64,000 nt of DNA. Origin: Bdellovibrionales bacterium CG10_big_fil_rev_8_21_14_0_10_45_34. GTDB taxonomy: Bacteria > Bdellovibrionota > Bdellovibrionia > Bdellovibrionales > 1-14-0-10-45-34. Below are positions 17,462 to 26,617 of this stretch, piece by piece. Position 1 is the first letter of the stretch. Each line of letters starts with the position of its first letter. The translations under genes and the position numbers were made by a program. Location: the NCBI GenBank assembly GCA_002778785.1, contig PEZS01000006.1:56652-120651 (forward strand), written 5' to 3'. The notes under the pieces were generated by a model. That model did not search any database. It was given only the letters and a program-made list of their open reading frames with translations, and had not been told where the DNA came from.

Positions 17462-18739
17462 CTACTGAGTGCAGTAGCCGCTAAATTGAAGTTTGAGAGC
17501 TTCGATTTCTTCGCCAATGGCGAGAGATCCAAGGCGAGCTGCCCAGCCGTAAACGTTTTCAACTGGGAGCCCAGCCTCATTTACGATCAAATCTGACATG
17601 CAAAGTTTCTTGAATACAGCCCCCGGGCTATTAAGGCTTTCGGTTTCATTTTTATCTTTGTGAGTTCTTAGAAAGCCTCCCACAACCGAACAACCAATCA
17701 TATAAATAACGGGCTCAGCAGTTTCACCAAGGTCGGCCTTAATCACCGAAGGAATGCCTTCTTGGACTAAAAGAGAAGTTACGGTAGAGGCGCCTTTAGC
17801 GGCCTGCATTTTCTTTCGTGTCTTACTATTCCACTCGAGCACCTCAGATCCGCTCTCAACTTTGATGACTGCGAGTCCATAGGTGCCGGCATTATTTTTA
17901 ATGAATACTGTGGGCTTTGAATCGACACGTTGCCGCCGATAGTCCTCATTCATTGCCTCGATCATGTTGTCGACCGTATCCGCCAACGACTGTAGGCGTT
18001 CATCGCTGCTGGCATCAAAATTCTCAACAAGTTCGCTTCTCACCGTCAAATACCAAGGATCGAGATCAACTAGTTTACAAAGCTCGGCAGCTAATTGATT
18101 GTAATATTTGAAGTGCTCGCTTTTCTTGCGATTGTACCAACCGAGCTCTCGTGCCGGATTAAAAGGAACTTCCAAATCGGCGGCCCACTCATTATGGGGA
18201 TCAGAAAAATCGTTGTTGCTCACGACAAGATCTGGAGCCCAGTCTTCGCCGATAATAAGTTTACCGGCAGTCGATTGAGATGGGTAAACTTCAATCTTGT
18301 GCCCGGCTGCGGACTCTAAAACGGTTACACCCTTAAATGACTTGGGGATGCAAACGCGAACCTCCACTGACGAAGCTCTTAATATAGAAGCCAGTGAGTG
18401 AACGTTGTCCCAGTAGAAGCGATTGCTCGTGTGTTCTTCGGTGAGTAGAGCAACCCGCTTAAGGGCCCCCTTGTATCGCCCTTCAAGATATCTCTCCATA
18501 GTTTGGCAGGCCTCTTCAAAATCAGCGGGGCAGATGTTGTTAAAGCCGGCCGGAAAAATATTAGCATCGACGGGAGCAACTTTGAATCCTGAGTCGCGCA
18601 AATCGAAGCTGGAATATATCGGGAAGCATTTGCCCGATCTTTTAGATTCAAACCACTCAGCCACTTTCTTGTGGTGTGAAATGATATGTTGGTGGATGGT
18701 TTTAGCGCATGCGGAAGTCGCGGTATTGTTGAAGTTCAA
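17462..18739 (-). CDS. gshA: Glutamate-cysteine ligase, ATP-grasp-like (Acidithiobacillus-type GshA)
   Basis: A 425-residue protein resembling the gshA family first described in Acidithiobacillus ferrooxidans and found in varied proteobacteria, not E. coli-type GshA. Conserved stretches include FPIYSSFDLRDSGFKVAPVD and NIFPAGFNN at the N-terminus, NDFSDPHNEW and LGWYNRKKSEHF in the middle, and TVFIKNNAGTYGLAV, which looks like an ATP-binding element. It would make gamma-glutamylcysteine, the first step to glutathione; no gshB is visible in the window. The start is TTG with AAGG eight bases upstream. It follows the EI24-type gene after nine bases, suggesting one transcript. Confidence 0.85.
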   Translation of the reverse strand: MNFNNTATSACAKTIHQHIISHHKKVAEWFESKRSGKCFPIYSSFDLRDSGFKVAPVDANIFPAGFNNICPADFEEACQTMERYLEGRYKGALKRVALLTEEHTSNRFYWDNVHSLASILRASSVEVRVCIPKSFKGVTVLESAAGHKIEVYPSQSTAGKLIIGEDWAPDLVVSNNDFSDPHNEWAADLEVPFNPARELGWYNRKKSEHFKYYNQLAAELCKLVDLDPWYLTVRSELVENFDASSDERLQSLADTVDNMIEAMNEDYRRQRVDSKPTVFIKNNAGTYGLAVIKVESGSEVLEWNSKTRKKMQAAKGASTVTSLLVQEGIPSVIKADLGETAEPVIYMIGCSVVGGFLRTHKDKNETESLNSPGAVFKKLCMSDLIVNEAGLPVENVYGWAARLGSLAIGEEIEALKLQFSGYCTQ

Positions 18740-18748
18740 TTTATTGCC

Positions 18749-19579
18749 TTACGTAAAGGTTTTGTTTTTAACTCGTAAATCTCGGTCACTTGCTTGCGCA
18801 TTATACCTGCCAAGCGGGCCTTGAGGCTGCGATTTGCTGCACTCATGCACAAGAACTGATCCACCCAACACTGCCAATGGGAGTAAGAAAACGTTAACAA
18901 TCGGTATAAAAAATATCATTCCTACGAAGACAGAGAACCCGGCAAATTCATAAAAATTTGCTTTTAAAAACTTAAAGCGCGAGGTGAGGGCTATTCCTTT
19001 GGCCTCCAGAGCATAATCAGAAAAATCAAAAGCTGCGATTAACATACTTAGAGCGGCCGCAACCAGTTGGACTCCAGGAATTAAACTGGCTACCACTAGT
19101 AAAAAGAGAACCGGCAGAAGCACAGCCGTTCGCAAAAGCGAGACGAAAAACATTCTAGCGGCAAAGGAAATCTGCTTGGAAAAGGAAAGTGGAGGAGGTG
19201 CTTCGTTTGATAAAAGCTTAAGAGAGCGTTCCGCCATAAAGGAATAGAAGGGAAGCCCAATAATCCTTGAAACTAGCAGGGTCCCTAAAAAAGAGATCAT
19301 CACTGCGCTAATGAGGCCAACGACCCAGACAAGTCCCTCCGCCACCTGAATCCATGGGCTACCTACTTCAGGCAAGAATGTGATGAGCCAAGTCGGAACT
19401 GAAGAAAGGGTCCAGTAGAGAAAGGTCATCAATGAAAGCGCTGTTAGCAATACGGGAACAGCGGTCAGGCCTTTAAGGCCAGCGTCTGACTTGAGCAATG
19501 AAAGAGATCTTGTTCCGTAGCTAAATCCGTTAGCAAATCGCTTTACAAAAGAGGGGTTGGAGGTCAGTTGGTCAGACAC
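18749..19579 (-). CDS. EI24/CysZ-like membrane protein
   Basis: A 276-residue inner-membrane protein of the EI24 domain family, which includes the sulfate transporter CysZ. The N-terminus FANGFSYGTRSLSLLKSDAGLKGL fits the family, followed by hydrophobic helices (about 40-65, 80-110, 140-175 and 210-245) and the conserved FDFSDYALEAKG segment. The GTG start gives MSDQ. Its position before glutamate-cysteine ligase would suit sulfate or sulfur uptake for cysteine and glutathione synthesis, but CysZ identity is not certain and other EI24 proteins have unknown substrates. Confidence 0.72.
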   Translation of the reverse strand: MSDQLTSNPSFVKRFANGFSYGTRSLSLLKSDAGLKGLTAVPVLLTALSLMTFLYWTLSSVPTWLITFLPEVGSPWIQVAEGLVWVVGLISAVMISFLGTLLVSRIIGLPFYSFMAERSLKLLSNEAPPPLSFSKQISFAARMFFVSLLRTAVLLPVLFLLVVASLIPGVQLVAAALSMLIAAFDFSDYALEAKGIALTSRFKFLKANFYEFAGFSVFVGMIFFIPIVNVFLLPLAVLGGSVLVHECSKSQPQGPLGRYNAQASDRDLRVKNKTFT

Positions 19580-19610
19580 AAAAGTAAGTTGTGGTCAGAT
19601 AGTAGTTTTG

Positions 19611-20660
19611 TCAATTGTTGGGGCCTAAGGTAGTGCCCGATCTTTTTATGGACTCTAAGCGTTTTGCCGCGGGCGTGAGGCCTTCTCCGGGAGCTGTGCC
19701 TGCTAGTGTGCGATTGAGCTCAAACTGAGTTTTTACAATAAGCGCGTCTAGCTGATCTTTAGGGCCCGACAAGGCCATCGACTCTAGAGATTTGAAGTTT
19801 TTGATGCGAGCCTCCTCAAGGAGATCATAAAATTTCAAGGCCATGGTTCGTTTAATCTGCCAGGACTCCTGCGGGCTTGTTTGTGAGCCATGTTCCTGTA
19901 AATATTCTCGGGTCTTGAGATAGGCTTGCTCCAGAGAAGACAGAGCAAGCTGTGACCAAGGATGAGAGTTCAAAAGATAACTTTTAATCAAAAAATCCTG
20001 CGAATAGCGCATCCGAAACAAGAATCGATCGAGTTCAGGACCGCTTTCGATCTTACGCGTCGACATTGTTCCCATGGAGTAAAGGACCCTAGCTATCCAG
20101 CTACTCTCTTTAGCGGAGCCGTCGATTTGTGATAGGAGTCGTAAATTTGCTTGTCGATAATGTCGTTGTGCCTGATCCCATTGATCAAGTTGAGAATAAA
20201 GAGACCCCAGGCGAGAAGGTATTTCTATCTCACGAACAGCCAACCTTAAACCGCGTGATCGTCTTTGAAGATCTAAGAGGGTTGATATCGCCATCTCATA
20301 TTTTCTTTGTTCTTCGTAGCAAAGGCTTAATTGGTATAAAACTTCGATGCGTTGAAGCTCACCTTCGGAGGGGACCCCTTGGTTCAAATCAGACAACATC
20401 GGGCAGCCCTTAGCATATTCATTGAGAGCAAGATGTGACAGAGCCAAGTAGTACTGAGACTTTTGAGAATAGACATCCCCTTCGTGGCTCTTAAGAAACT
20501 TCTCGAATTGCTCCTTGGCCTCTTCAAAAAGGCCTTGTTCGTAAGACTTTACTGCAACTTGATAAGCTAGCGGTGGTTGCGGCACTTGATGCTCGCTTCT
20601 TTGAAACAAAGTGCAGCTATTCAGAAGTAAAAAAACCAGTAAAAACCTAGGTCGAATCAA
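19611..20660 (-). CDS. TPR-repeat lipoprotein
   Basis: A 349-residue lipoprotein (lipobox LLLNSC, Cys16). The mature protein is alpha-helical with TPR motifs, the clearest being YEQGLFEEAKEQFEKFLKSHEGDVYSQ-type and SLYSQLDQWDQAQRHYRQANLR-type repeats; the first resembles the BamD/YbgF spacing. It probably scaffolds a periplasmic or outer-membrane complex. The start is TTG with a G-rich stretch upstream. It follows the downstream Get3-like gene after 118 bases on the same strand and precedes the EI24-type gene. Confidence 0.72.
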   Translation of the reverse strand: MIRPRFLLVFLLLNSCTLFQRSEHQVPQPPLAYQVAVKSYEQGLFEEAKEQFEKFLKSHEGDVYSQKSQYYLALSHLALNEYAKGCPMLSDLNQGVPSEGELQRIEVLYQLSLCYEEQRKYEMAISTLLDLQRRSRGLRLAVREIEIPSRLGSLYSQLDQWDQAQRHYRQANLRLLSQIDGSAKESSWIARVLYSMGTMSTRKIESGPELDRFLFRMRYSQDFLIKSYLLNSHPWSQLALSSLEQAYLKTREYLQEHGSQTSPQESWQIKRTMALKFYDLLEEARIKNFKSLESMALSGPKDQLDALIVKTQFELNRTLAGTAPGEGLTPAAKRLESIKRSGTTLGPNN

Positions 20661-20778
20661 ATTGCCCCCGTCGCGATTGTCACCTGAATCTCAGTTCCGC
20701 AGACTTCTGAGGTGCCTCGTGCATGCTACAAATTATAGAAACAAAACTGGCGAGAATCTAGCTCCCATTTTGCTATTT

Positions 20779-21849
20779 CTAGTTTTTCAAAATATCGGCC
20801 AACTGATTGAGATTATCGAGCTCGTAGGGTTGCTTTTGAAGCTCTGGTACCTTTTTCACGTAGACGCGGGTGGAGAGCTGCGATTCAAAGTGAGCAATAT
20901 CCTCTTTTGCAGACTCAAAGTGCTTAGCGACACGATGAAATACCTCAATCATTTTTTTAAGCTCGGAGTCTTGCGCGATCAGCTCAATGTCTGTGCCCTC
21001 AAGCGCCCATTCAGGGAAAGCCCGGTTAACAATAACAGCAGATAAGGAATGTCCACGTCGTTTGAGATTTTGAAAAAACGAACGCGCCTCTTCAAGCTTG
21101 ACGGAATCAGAGCTAGTCACAAGAACAAACTGGGTTGTCGGTGAAATCAGCAATGACTGAATCTTAGAACTGTGTTCGCGAATAGGTTCGGCAAGGGTTC
21201 TCACTGTCTTGAAGAATGTGCTCAGCTCAGTAAGGAAGACTTTTCCGGTGAGAGTTTCAAGCGCCTTAAAAACAACTTGAGTTCCTTTTGTAAGAATTGA
21301 ACCCACAAAGGTTCCAGAAGCTTTGTCGGCTTTAGAAAGCCACGTAACAACCGACTCTTGGAATAGCGAAAAAAATTTTTGTGGCGCCATGAGAAAATCC
21401 ATCGCATGTTGTGCGGGCGGTGTATCGAGTACAATTAAATCGTAGTTGGCCAGTGAGCTAACTTGATAAAGCTTTTCCAGGCTCGAATACTCTTGGGAGC
21501 CCGACAGTGAAGTGGAGATTTGTTGAAATATGTTGTTGCTACGAATCTCTGCGGCGACTTCAGAAGGAGCATACTTCTCTACAAAAGAGTGAAAAACCCC
21601 TTCTGGATCTACCATGCTGGCCCAGAACTCCCCTCCACTTTCGTATCGGCTAACCAATCGGTCTTGGCCGTCCCAATGATCAAGGCCAAGTGCCGCCGCC
21701 AGGCGTCTGGCTGGATCAAGAGTCATCACAAGAACTTTGAGTCCGCTTTTTGCGCCTAAGACCCCCAGTGCAGATGAAATTGTGGTTTTTCCAACGCCTC
21801 CACTGCCGCAGCAAATAATTATTTTAGAGTCTTTTAGGAGGTCAATCAT
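20779..21849 (-). CDS. Get3/ArsA-like ATPase, second of a pair
   Basis: A 356-residue SIMIBI ATPase related to Get3/ArsA. Walker A reads GSGGVGKT (15-22): the family's signature lysine, normally in GKGGVGKT, is Ser16. The switch I motif is present as DPARR (45-49, canonical DPAHS), as is the Walker B-side LIVLDTPPAQHAMDFL, where canonical ArsA has DTAPTGH. A long hydrophobic helical insertion (KFFSLFQESVVTWLSKADKASGTFVGS) sits where Get3 forms its client-binding groove. Its ATG lies inside the end of the preceding gene (8-base overlap). It is probably one half of a heterodimer with the next entry. An arsenite pump is unlikely, as no ars genes are near. Confidence 0.82.
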   Translation of the reverse strand: MIDLLKDSKIIICCGSGGVGKTTISSALGVLGAKSGLKVLVMTLDPARRLAAALGLDHWDGQDRLVSRYESGGEFWASMVDPEGVFHSFVEKYAPSEVAAEIRSNNIFQQISTSLSGSQEYSSLEKLYQVSSLANYDLIVLDTPPAQHAMDFLMAPQKFFSLFQESVVTWLSKADKASGTFVGSILTKGTQVVFKALETLTGKVFLTELSTFFKTVRTLAEPIREHSSKIQSLLISPTTQFVLVTSSDSVKLEEARSFFQNLKRRGHSLSAVIVNRAFPEWALEGTDIELIAQDSELKKMIEVFHRVAKHFESAKEDIAHFESQLSTRVYVKKVPELQKQPYELDNLNQLADILKN

Positions 21850-22747
21850 CCGTCACTCTTTCGATGAGATTCGACAACAGTTCAGCGATTCGCTTGTTTT
21901 TACTCTCATTCAAACACCAAGGCGCTTTATACAGAGACCGGGCGAGAGGTCGTAGGCGCGATACTGAATCTGTATAGTTGTTTTGCCATGCTTGACTAAA
22001 GAGGGTCAGCTCTTTTAGTCGCAGGAGTTCGACTTGTTCTTCGATTTCACGTGCGATTTTTTTGTAGTCAAAGTCGAGATCTAGCCATTTATTGATAACG
22101 ATGTCGGCCTGAATGTCGAACTCGTTTCTCAGGGCATCGCACAGCTCTATGGTTTCTGTGATCGGGAGTTCTTCGGCCAACGAAACCACGACAAACCGTG
22201 TGAACAAAGAGTCTTTGATCGTTTCTATAATCGAGCGACTCTGTACACCCATAGCTCCGTCGACGATCGTGCTGCCGATGCCTTGAGGAGCTCGCAGCAA
22301 CGTTAGCGAATGACCGGTTGAATAGGAGTCGAGGACCAAGTCATCGAATTCAATGGGCGGGCCAATTTTACGCCGACCACTCGTGAGCTTGCCTAATATT
22401 GCAAGCTCTTTGAGAGCCGGAGCGCCATCAATCAAAGACCTCATGATTTTGTTCTCAAAAAAGAGTCGATAGATACTTTCTGATTTTATATAATAGAGGA
22501 TAAACTCATGGAGGCAGTCCATCGCATCCCATCGGGAAATCCAAAGATTCGGAGACACTTGGGTTGGGGAGTAGCCGACCTCTGAAAGTTCAAAGACCCG
22601 GGAATAATAGCTCTCTTCACCGAGCTCGACGAGAAGAGTTCTTCGCCCCCTGGCAGCAGCCTGGTGTGCGAGACTCAGAGCAATGGTCGACTTGCCGACC
22701 CCGCCCTTACCGGTCACTACAGTGATGGGATAATTGGTTGCACTCAC
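21842..22747 (-). CDS. Get3/ArsA-like ATPase, first of a pair
   Basis: A 301-residue SIMIBI ATPase with the complete signature P-loop GKGGVGKS (13-20, signature Lys14). Where Get3 has DPAHS after strand 2, this protein reads VELGEESYYSRVFE, so the catalytic switch I is lost. It therefore complements its partner, which has the switch but lacks the signature lysine. The central region (KIMRSLIDGAPALKELAILGKLTSG) resembles the ArsA-like helical insertion. The GTG start is just upstream of the stretch MSATNYPITVV. Paired Get3-like ATPases forming heterodimers are known in mycobacteria (Rv3679-Rv3680); equivalence here is an inference. Confidence 0.8.
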   Translation of the reverse strand: MSATNYPITVVTGKGGVGKSTIALSLAHQAAARGRRTLLVELGEESYYSRVFELSEVGYSPTQVSPNLWISRWDAMDCLHEFILYYIKSESIYRLFFENKIMRSLIDGAPALKELAILGKLTSGRRKIGPPIEFDDLVLDSYSTGHSLTLLRAPQGIGSTIVDGAMGVQSRSIIETIKDSLFTRFVVVSLAEELPITETIELCDALRNEFDIQADIVINKWLDLDFDYKKIAREIEEQVELLRLKELTLFSQAWQNNYTDSVSRLRPLARSLYKAPWCLNESKNKRIAELLSNLIERVTDD

Positions 22748-22868
22748 GACCTGTAAGATTTACTAGATAGGGCAGAGAAGTCTACCTAGATAGCTTGCTT
22801 CTCGCACCTTGTAGAAAATATCTTTCTGGTGTAGTAGGTTGTGCACTCGCGTTAGAAAGGGTCCTTAA

Positions 22869-24149
22869 ATGAAAGTAGATCTAGAGAAGCTCTCTGGTTT
22901 AGAGAGAAAATTGAGTTTTGAAGTTCCCAGTGATTCTGTAGCTTCAGCCTTCAATCAGGCATATCAAGTTATTCAGAAACAGGTATCGGTAAAGGGATTT
23001 CGTAAAGGAAAGGCGCCTATTCAGACGCTCAAATCTATGTACGGCGACCACGCTAAGCAAGAAGCCCTCGAAAAGCTTTTGCAAAAGAGCTACGTCTCGG
23101 GCCTTCGAGAGCATGACCTAAATCCGGTAGGCTACCCTGACATTGAAGTACTTCATTTTCAAGAGGGAGAGCCGCTAAAGTTTGTTGCAAAATTCGAAGT
23201 TCGACCAGAATTAGAGCTTCAACAGTACGAGAACCTACCACTTAAAAAACAAAAGTTTGAACTCGATACCAAGAAGGTTGATGAAATTCTCGAAGGCCTT
23301 CGACAAGATCGGGCACACTTGCACGAGGTTCAAGATAGAGAAGTTGCGCAAAAAGGTGATTTAGCCGTTGTTGATTTCGAAGGTAGCGTTGACGGAGCTC
23401 CACTCGAAAAGGGAGCCTCCAAAGATCATCAGTTAGAGTTAGGGGCAGGCCAATTTATACCGGGCTTTGAAGATGGCGTAATGGGTATGAAAATCGGCGA
23501 AGAAAAAACTTTAAAGCTCTTTTTTCCGTCGGATTATCATGAAGAGTCGTTAAAGGGGAAGCCCGTCGACTTTAAGGTTAAACTTAACGGACTCAAATAC
23601 AAACACGCGCCTGAGCTCAATGATGAGTTCGCAAAAACATTTGGTACGGATTCCTTAGAAGATTTTAGAAAAAGAATCGAGCAGGACTATGTTGAGCGAG
23701 AAACAAAGAGAATCAAGGATGCCTTTAAAGAAGAAATTCTCACTGTTTTGGCCTCAAGAAATCCTTTAGAAGTTCCACGAGTTATGCTTCAGGAGCAAAA
23801 AACTTTGCTCATATCAGATACTTCGGAGCGCCTAAAGCGAGAAGGATTAGGGCAAGAACAAATCTCTGATTATGTTTCTAAATGGGATGAAGATTTCGGT
23901 AAAACAGCGCAAAAGATGGTTCATGTTGGGTTCCTCATTAACGCTATTGCAGATAAAGAGAACCTGGGTGCGACCGAAGACGACTTCCAAAAACGTCTAG
24001 AGGAATATCAAAAAACCACCGGCATCGAACTAGAATCCATTAGAAGCTTCTATAGCCAGTCCGAGCGAAAAGACAGGCTGATGTTTCAAATCACCGAAGA
24101 CAAAGTGATCGATTTCGTCGCTTCCAAAGGCGCCGTAAGAGAAGAATAA
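22869..24149 (+). CDS. tig: Trigger factor
   Basis: A ribosome-associated chaperone and prolyl isomerase of 426 residues. The N-terminal ribosome-binding domain carries the signature GFRKGKAP (about 43-50). A FKBP-type domain spans about 150-245 (KGDLAVVDFEGSVDG...FIPGFEDGVMGMKIGEEKTL), followed by the helical C-terminal chaperone domain. Start ATG with AAGGGTCC upstream. In many genomes tig precedes clpP; here the two are 10 kb apart. It converges with ctpA, with only three bases between the stop codons. Confidence 0.97.
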   Translation: MKVDLEKLSGLERKLSFEVPSDSVASAFNQAYQVIQKQVSVKGFRKGKAPIQTLKSMYGDHAKQEALEKLLQKSYVSGLREHDLNPVGYPDIEVLHFQEGEPLKFVAKFEVRPELELQQYENLPLKKQKFELDTKKVDEILEGLRQDRAHLHEVQDREVAQKGDLAVVDFEGSVDGAPLEKGASKDHQLELGAGQFIPGFEDGVMGMKIGEEKTLKLFFPSDYHEESLKGKPVDFKVKLNGLKYKHAPELNDEFAKTFGTDSLEDFRKRIEQDYVERETKRIKDAFKEEILTVLASRNPLEVPRVMLQEQKTLLISDTSERLKREGLGQEQISDYVSKWDEDFGKTAQKMVHVGFLINAIADKENLGATEDDFQKRLEEYQKTTGIELESIRSFYSQSERKDRLMFQITEDKVIDFVASKGAVREE

Positions 24150-24152
24150 AAA

Positions 24153-25553
24153 CTAGAGCTTGATACTTGTGAGAGCCCTTGCATAATTTACGGCCTGTAT
24201 GAGTTGGTAATCCTGGGCAAATGGGCTTTTCTCAGAAAACACATTTTCGTCAAGTTCAAGTGTCGAATCCGTGTCTTTTGCTTCATCTGCTCGTTTGGAT
24301 TCTCTGTCTCCTAACAAGTGTCCCGCGATATCGCGTTCGCGAATCGCTAAGCGTTTTTGTTTCGCTTCTTTTAGAACTTTAGGGTCGTATTGCTCGACCC
24401 AGATATCAGGAACAATCCCTTCCGCCTGAATTGATCGGCCTGATGGAGTAAAGTATCTTGCGACTGTGAGTTTCATACCCGAACCGTCGCCGAGCTTTAC
24501 CACCGATTGAACGCTTCCTTTGCCAAAACTACGCTGCCCTAATAGCACAGCACGCTTACCATCCTTTAAAGCACCTGCCACAATCTCACTAGCGCTTGCC
24601 GAGTACTCGTTTATAAGAACGACTATCGGGAAGTTGGAGTATGTATTTTCTTTCTGCGCAAAGGCAACTTGTCGGTCACTTCTTCCTACAGTGCTGACAA
24701 TTGGACCACTTTCTAAGAACAAATCAGAGACTTCGATAGCTTGATCAAGTAGGCCGCCCGGATTGTTCCTAAGATCAAGAAGTAGCGCACGGACCTTAAC
24801 CTCCTTCTCGCTCTTGGAGCTGACTTCTCGCGAAGGAGAACCGGTATCTGACTTTCCGAGCCTCATTTTATGAATTGAAGGACCACTCAGTTTACCATTT
24901 TGAAACTTTTCAATTGCGTCTCGAAGATTTTTAGCAGTTTGATCAATGAAGCTGGTAACCCTAATGAGCAGAATTCCCTCTCCGAGATCCGTAGGTTTTA
25001 CTGAGGCTATTCGGATGCGATCCCGTACAATGCGAATATCAAAAGGAGCTTCAATTCCTTCGCGGCCAAGCGTTAGGGTGACGGCGACACCTTGCTTTCC
25101 TTTAAGTTTTTCTCCCAAGCGAGTGAGCGACCAACCCTTGGTGAGTTCGCCATTAACCTTAATAATCTTATCTCCTGGTTTAATGCCAGCTTTGAAAGCT
25201 GGTGTATCTTCTATGGGAGCAATTATGGTTGGAGTCTTTTCCTGGATCGCGATCTCTATGCCTATTCCGCCGAATTCCCCTGAGGTTTCATCTTCGAGTC
25301 CTTTAAAACTCTCGGGCGGCAAAAAATGCGAATGAGGATCTAGCTCTTCGAGCATGCCTGCTATGCCGCCGTAAAGAAGCTTCTCCGCCTTTACCGGTTC
25401 AACATAGTGTTGCTCGATGAGACTGAGCGCTTTCGCAAAGATCTGAAGCTTTTCGTAGCGTACTTTTAAGTCATCTTGATTGAGTCCCAATAAAACGATG
25501 GAACTAAGGCCAACTGCGGAAAATGCTAATCTTCGAGAGAGTTTTATTTGCAC
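24153..25553 (-). CDS. ctpA: Carboxyl-terminal processing protease (S41, CtpA/Prc type)
   Basis: A periplasmic S41 peptidase of 466 residues with an N-terminal membrane anchor or signal (FSAVGLSSIVLLGL), the DPHSHFLPP segment, a PDZ domain (about 95-180, FGGIGIEI...KAGIKPGDKIIKVNG) and the protease core. The dyad is Ser320 in SASASE and Lys345 in FGKGSVQ, the 25-residue spacing seen in E. coli Prc. A charged insert (about 225-252, HKMRLGKSDTGSPSREVSSK) interrupts the core before VKVRALLLDLRNNPGG. The GTG start overlaps the envC-like gene by ten bases. An ftsE-ftsX-envC-ctp order is common and links it to cell-wall hydrolase control. Confidence 0.95.
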   Translation of the reverse strand: MQIKLSRRLAFSAVGLSSIVLLGLNQDDLKVRYEKLQIFAKALSLIEQHYVEPVKAEKLLYGGIAGMLEELDPHSHFLPPESFKGLEDETSGEFGGIGIEIAIQEKTPTIIAPIEDTPAFKAGIKPGDKIIKVNGELTKGWSLTRLGEKLKGKQGVAVTLTLGREGIEAPFDIRIVRDRIRIASVKPTDLGEGILLIRVTSFIDQTAKNLRDAIEKFQNGKLSGPSIHKMRLGKSDTGSPSREVSSKSEKEVKVRALLLDLRNNPGGLLDQAIEVSDLFLESGPIVSTVGRSDRQVAFAQKENTYSNFPIVVLINEYSASASEIVAGALKDGKRAVLLGQRSFGKGSVQSVVKLGDGSGMKLTVARYFTPSGRSIQAEGIVPDIWVEQYDPKVLKEAKQKRLAIRERDIAGHLLGDRESKRADEAKDTDSTLELDENVFSEKSPFAQDYQLIQAVNYARALTSIKL

Positions 25554-26617
25554 GGTAAACTTCCTTTTCTATTCTTAAGACAATTATTGGGCCTTGAAAG
25601 TAAAATGGCTGGGTCGTGATTCTGCCAAAGGTATCTTGTCTCTAAGTCAAACTGATACCTGCTCGAATACCAAGTGGATCTTCCGATCAAGTCTCCGGTA
25701 GCCAAGTCTTGATTCACTTGTACGTGAGTGTCAGTTACCCCATCAGCGACAACAAACCTCATTTGCCCCTCTGAGAGCACTATCGTCTTGGCGCCAAAGA
25801 ACTTCGAGCTATCCTCGATCGCAACCACTCTCACGCTAGTAGGCGACTTTATGGTAATTGGTCTAGGGGCGAAAAAACTGATAGAGTTCACTTCTCCGCC
25901 GTGAAGATTCTTTTTGTAATGAAGCCTTTGAGAGCCTGTAGGAAGACCCTCCCAATGGGAGTCGGGAGCTACTTCAAAAAGCGAATCAAACTGAGAGGTG
26001 ATGCTCGAAAGTATGGATGAAAAAGCCAGAGCATTTTTCTCTTTAAGAGAGGACATCTTAGTTTGCTGCAACTGCCACATCGCATGAGCTTCGCGAACTT
26101 TCGCATGAAGCTTACGTCGATCGGCTATAACATCCTTTTTGCTTTTCTCTAGTTCTGCGATTTCTTTGCTGAGCTCCTTGGCTTCAAGCTTATGCCGCTG
26201 AAGAGACTGAACAAAATTTGAAAACAAACTGCGAAAATAAGATAAGTAGAGATTGATTTTAATGAGTACGCTCTCGGAACTACCAAAAATATGAGACGTA
26301 GCAGTCCGCAACGCATCTACGAGCTGGAACTTGCCAACAAGGAAGATTCTCACAAACTGATTTATTTGAAGTGAGCTTTGTTCTACAGCCTCCACTTTCA
26401 TTTTTAAGAGATCTTCTTTTTTTAAAATCTTTTTCTCTGTAGACTCTATGTGCTGCTTGAGCTGAGCAAGTTCTTCTTTTCGCTTTAACGACTCAGTCTG
26501 GGCATTCTTAATTGAAATAAGCGCCTCTCTGATGTTTACAGAAGTGCCTTTTGTTTCAGAAAACACAAAGTTAGAGATGAGATAGGTGGTGGCAAAGGCA
26601 ATTACTTGGATCCTCAT
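25544..26617 (-). CDS. EnvC-like coiled-coil protein with degenerate LytM domain
   Basis: A 357-residue secreted protein: a signal peptide (MRIQVIAFATTYLISNFVFS), a long coiled coil (about 30-205) and a C-terminal domain that follows the LytM/M23 strand pattern (PITIKSPTSVRVVAIEDSS, GAKTIVLSEGQMRFVVADG, VNQDLATGDLIGRS). The zinc-binding HxxxD and HxH residues are absent, so it should be catalytically dead. EnvC is likewise an inactive LytM protein that is driven by FtsEX and activates amidases. Its place between ftsX and ctpA, with ATGA overlap to ftsX, supports this role. Sequence similarity to E. coli EnvC is weak; the call rests on architecture and context. Confidence 0.8.
   Translation of the reverse strand: MRIQVIAFATTYLISNFVFSETKGTSVNIREALISIKNAQTESLKRKEELAQLKQHIESTEKKILKKEDLLKMKVEAVEQSSLQINQFVRIFLVGKFQLVDALRTATSHIFGSSESVLIKINLYLSYFRSLFSNFVQSLQRHKLEAKELSKEIAELEKSKKDVIADRRKLHAKVREAHAMWQLQQTKMSSLKEKNALAFSSILSSITSQFDSLFEVAPDSHWEGLPTGSQRLHYKKNLHGGEVNSISFFAPRPITIKSPTSVRVVAIEDSSKFFGAKTIVLSEGQMRFVVADGVTDTHVQVNQDLATGDLIGRSTWYSSRYQFDLETRYLWQNHDPAILLSRPNNCLKNRKGSLPCK

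Noticed and set aside
20779-22747. Reading the ArsA-like pair as an arsenite efflux ATPase.
   Set aside because: No arsB, arsR or arsD nearby, and the active-site pattern fits a Get3-like heterodimer better.
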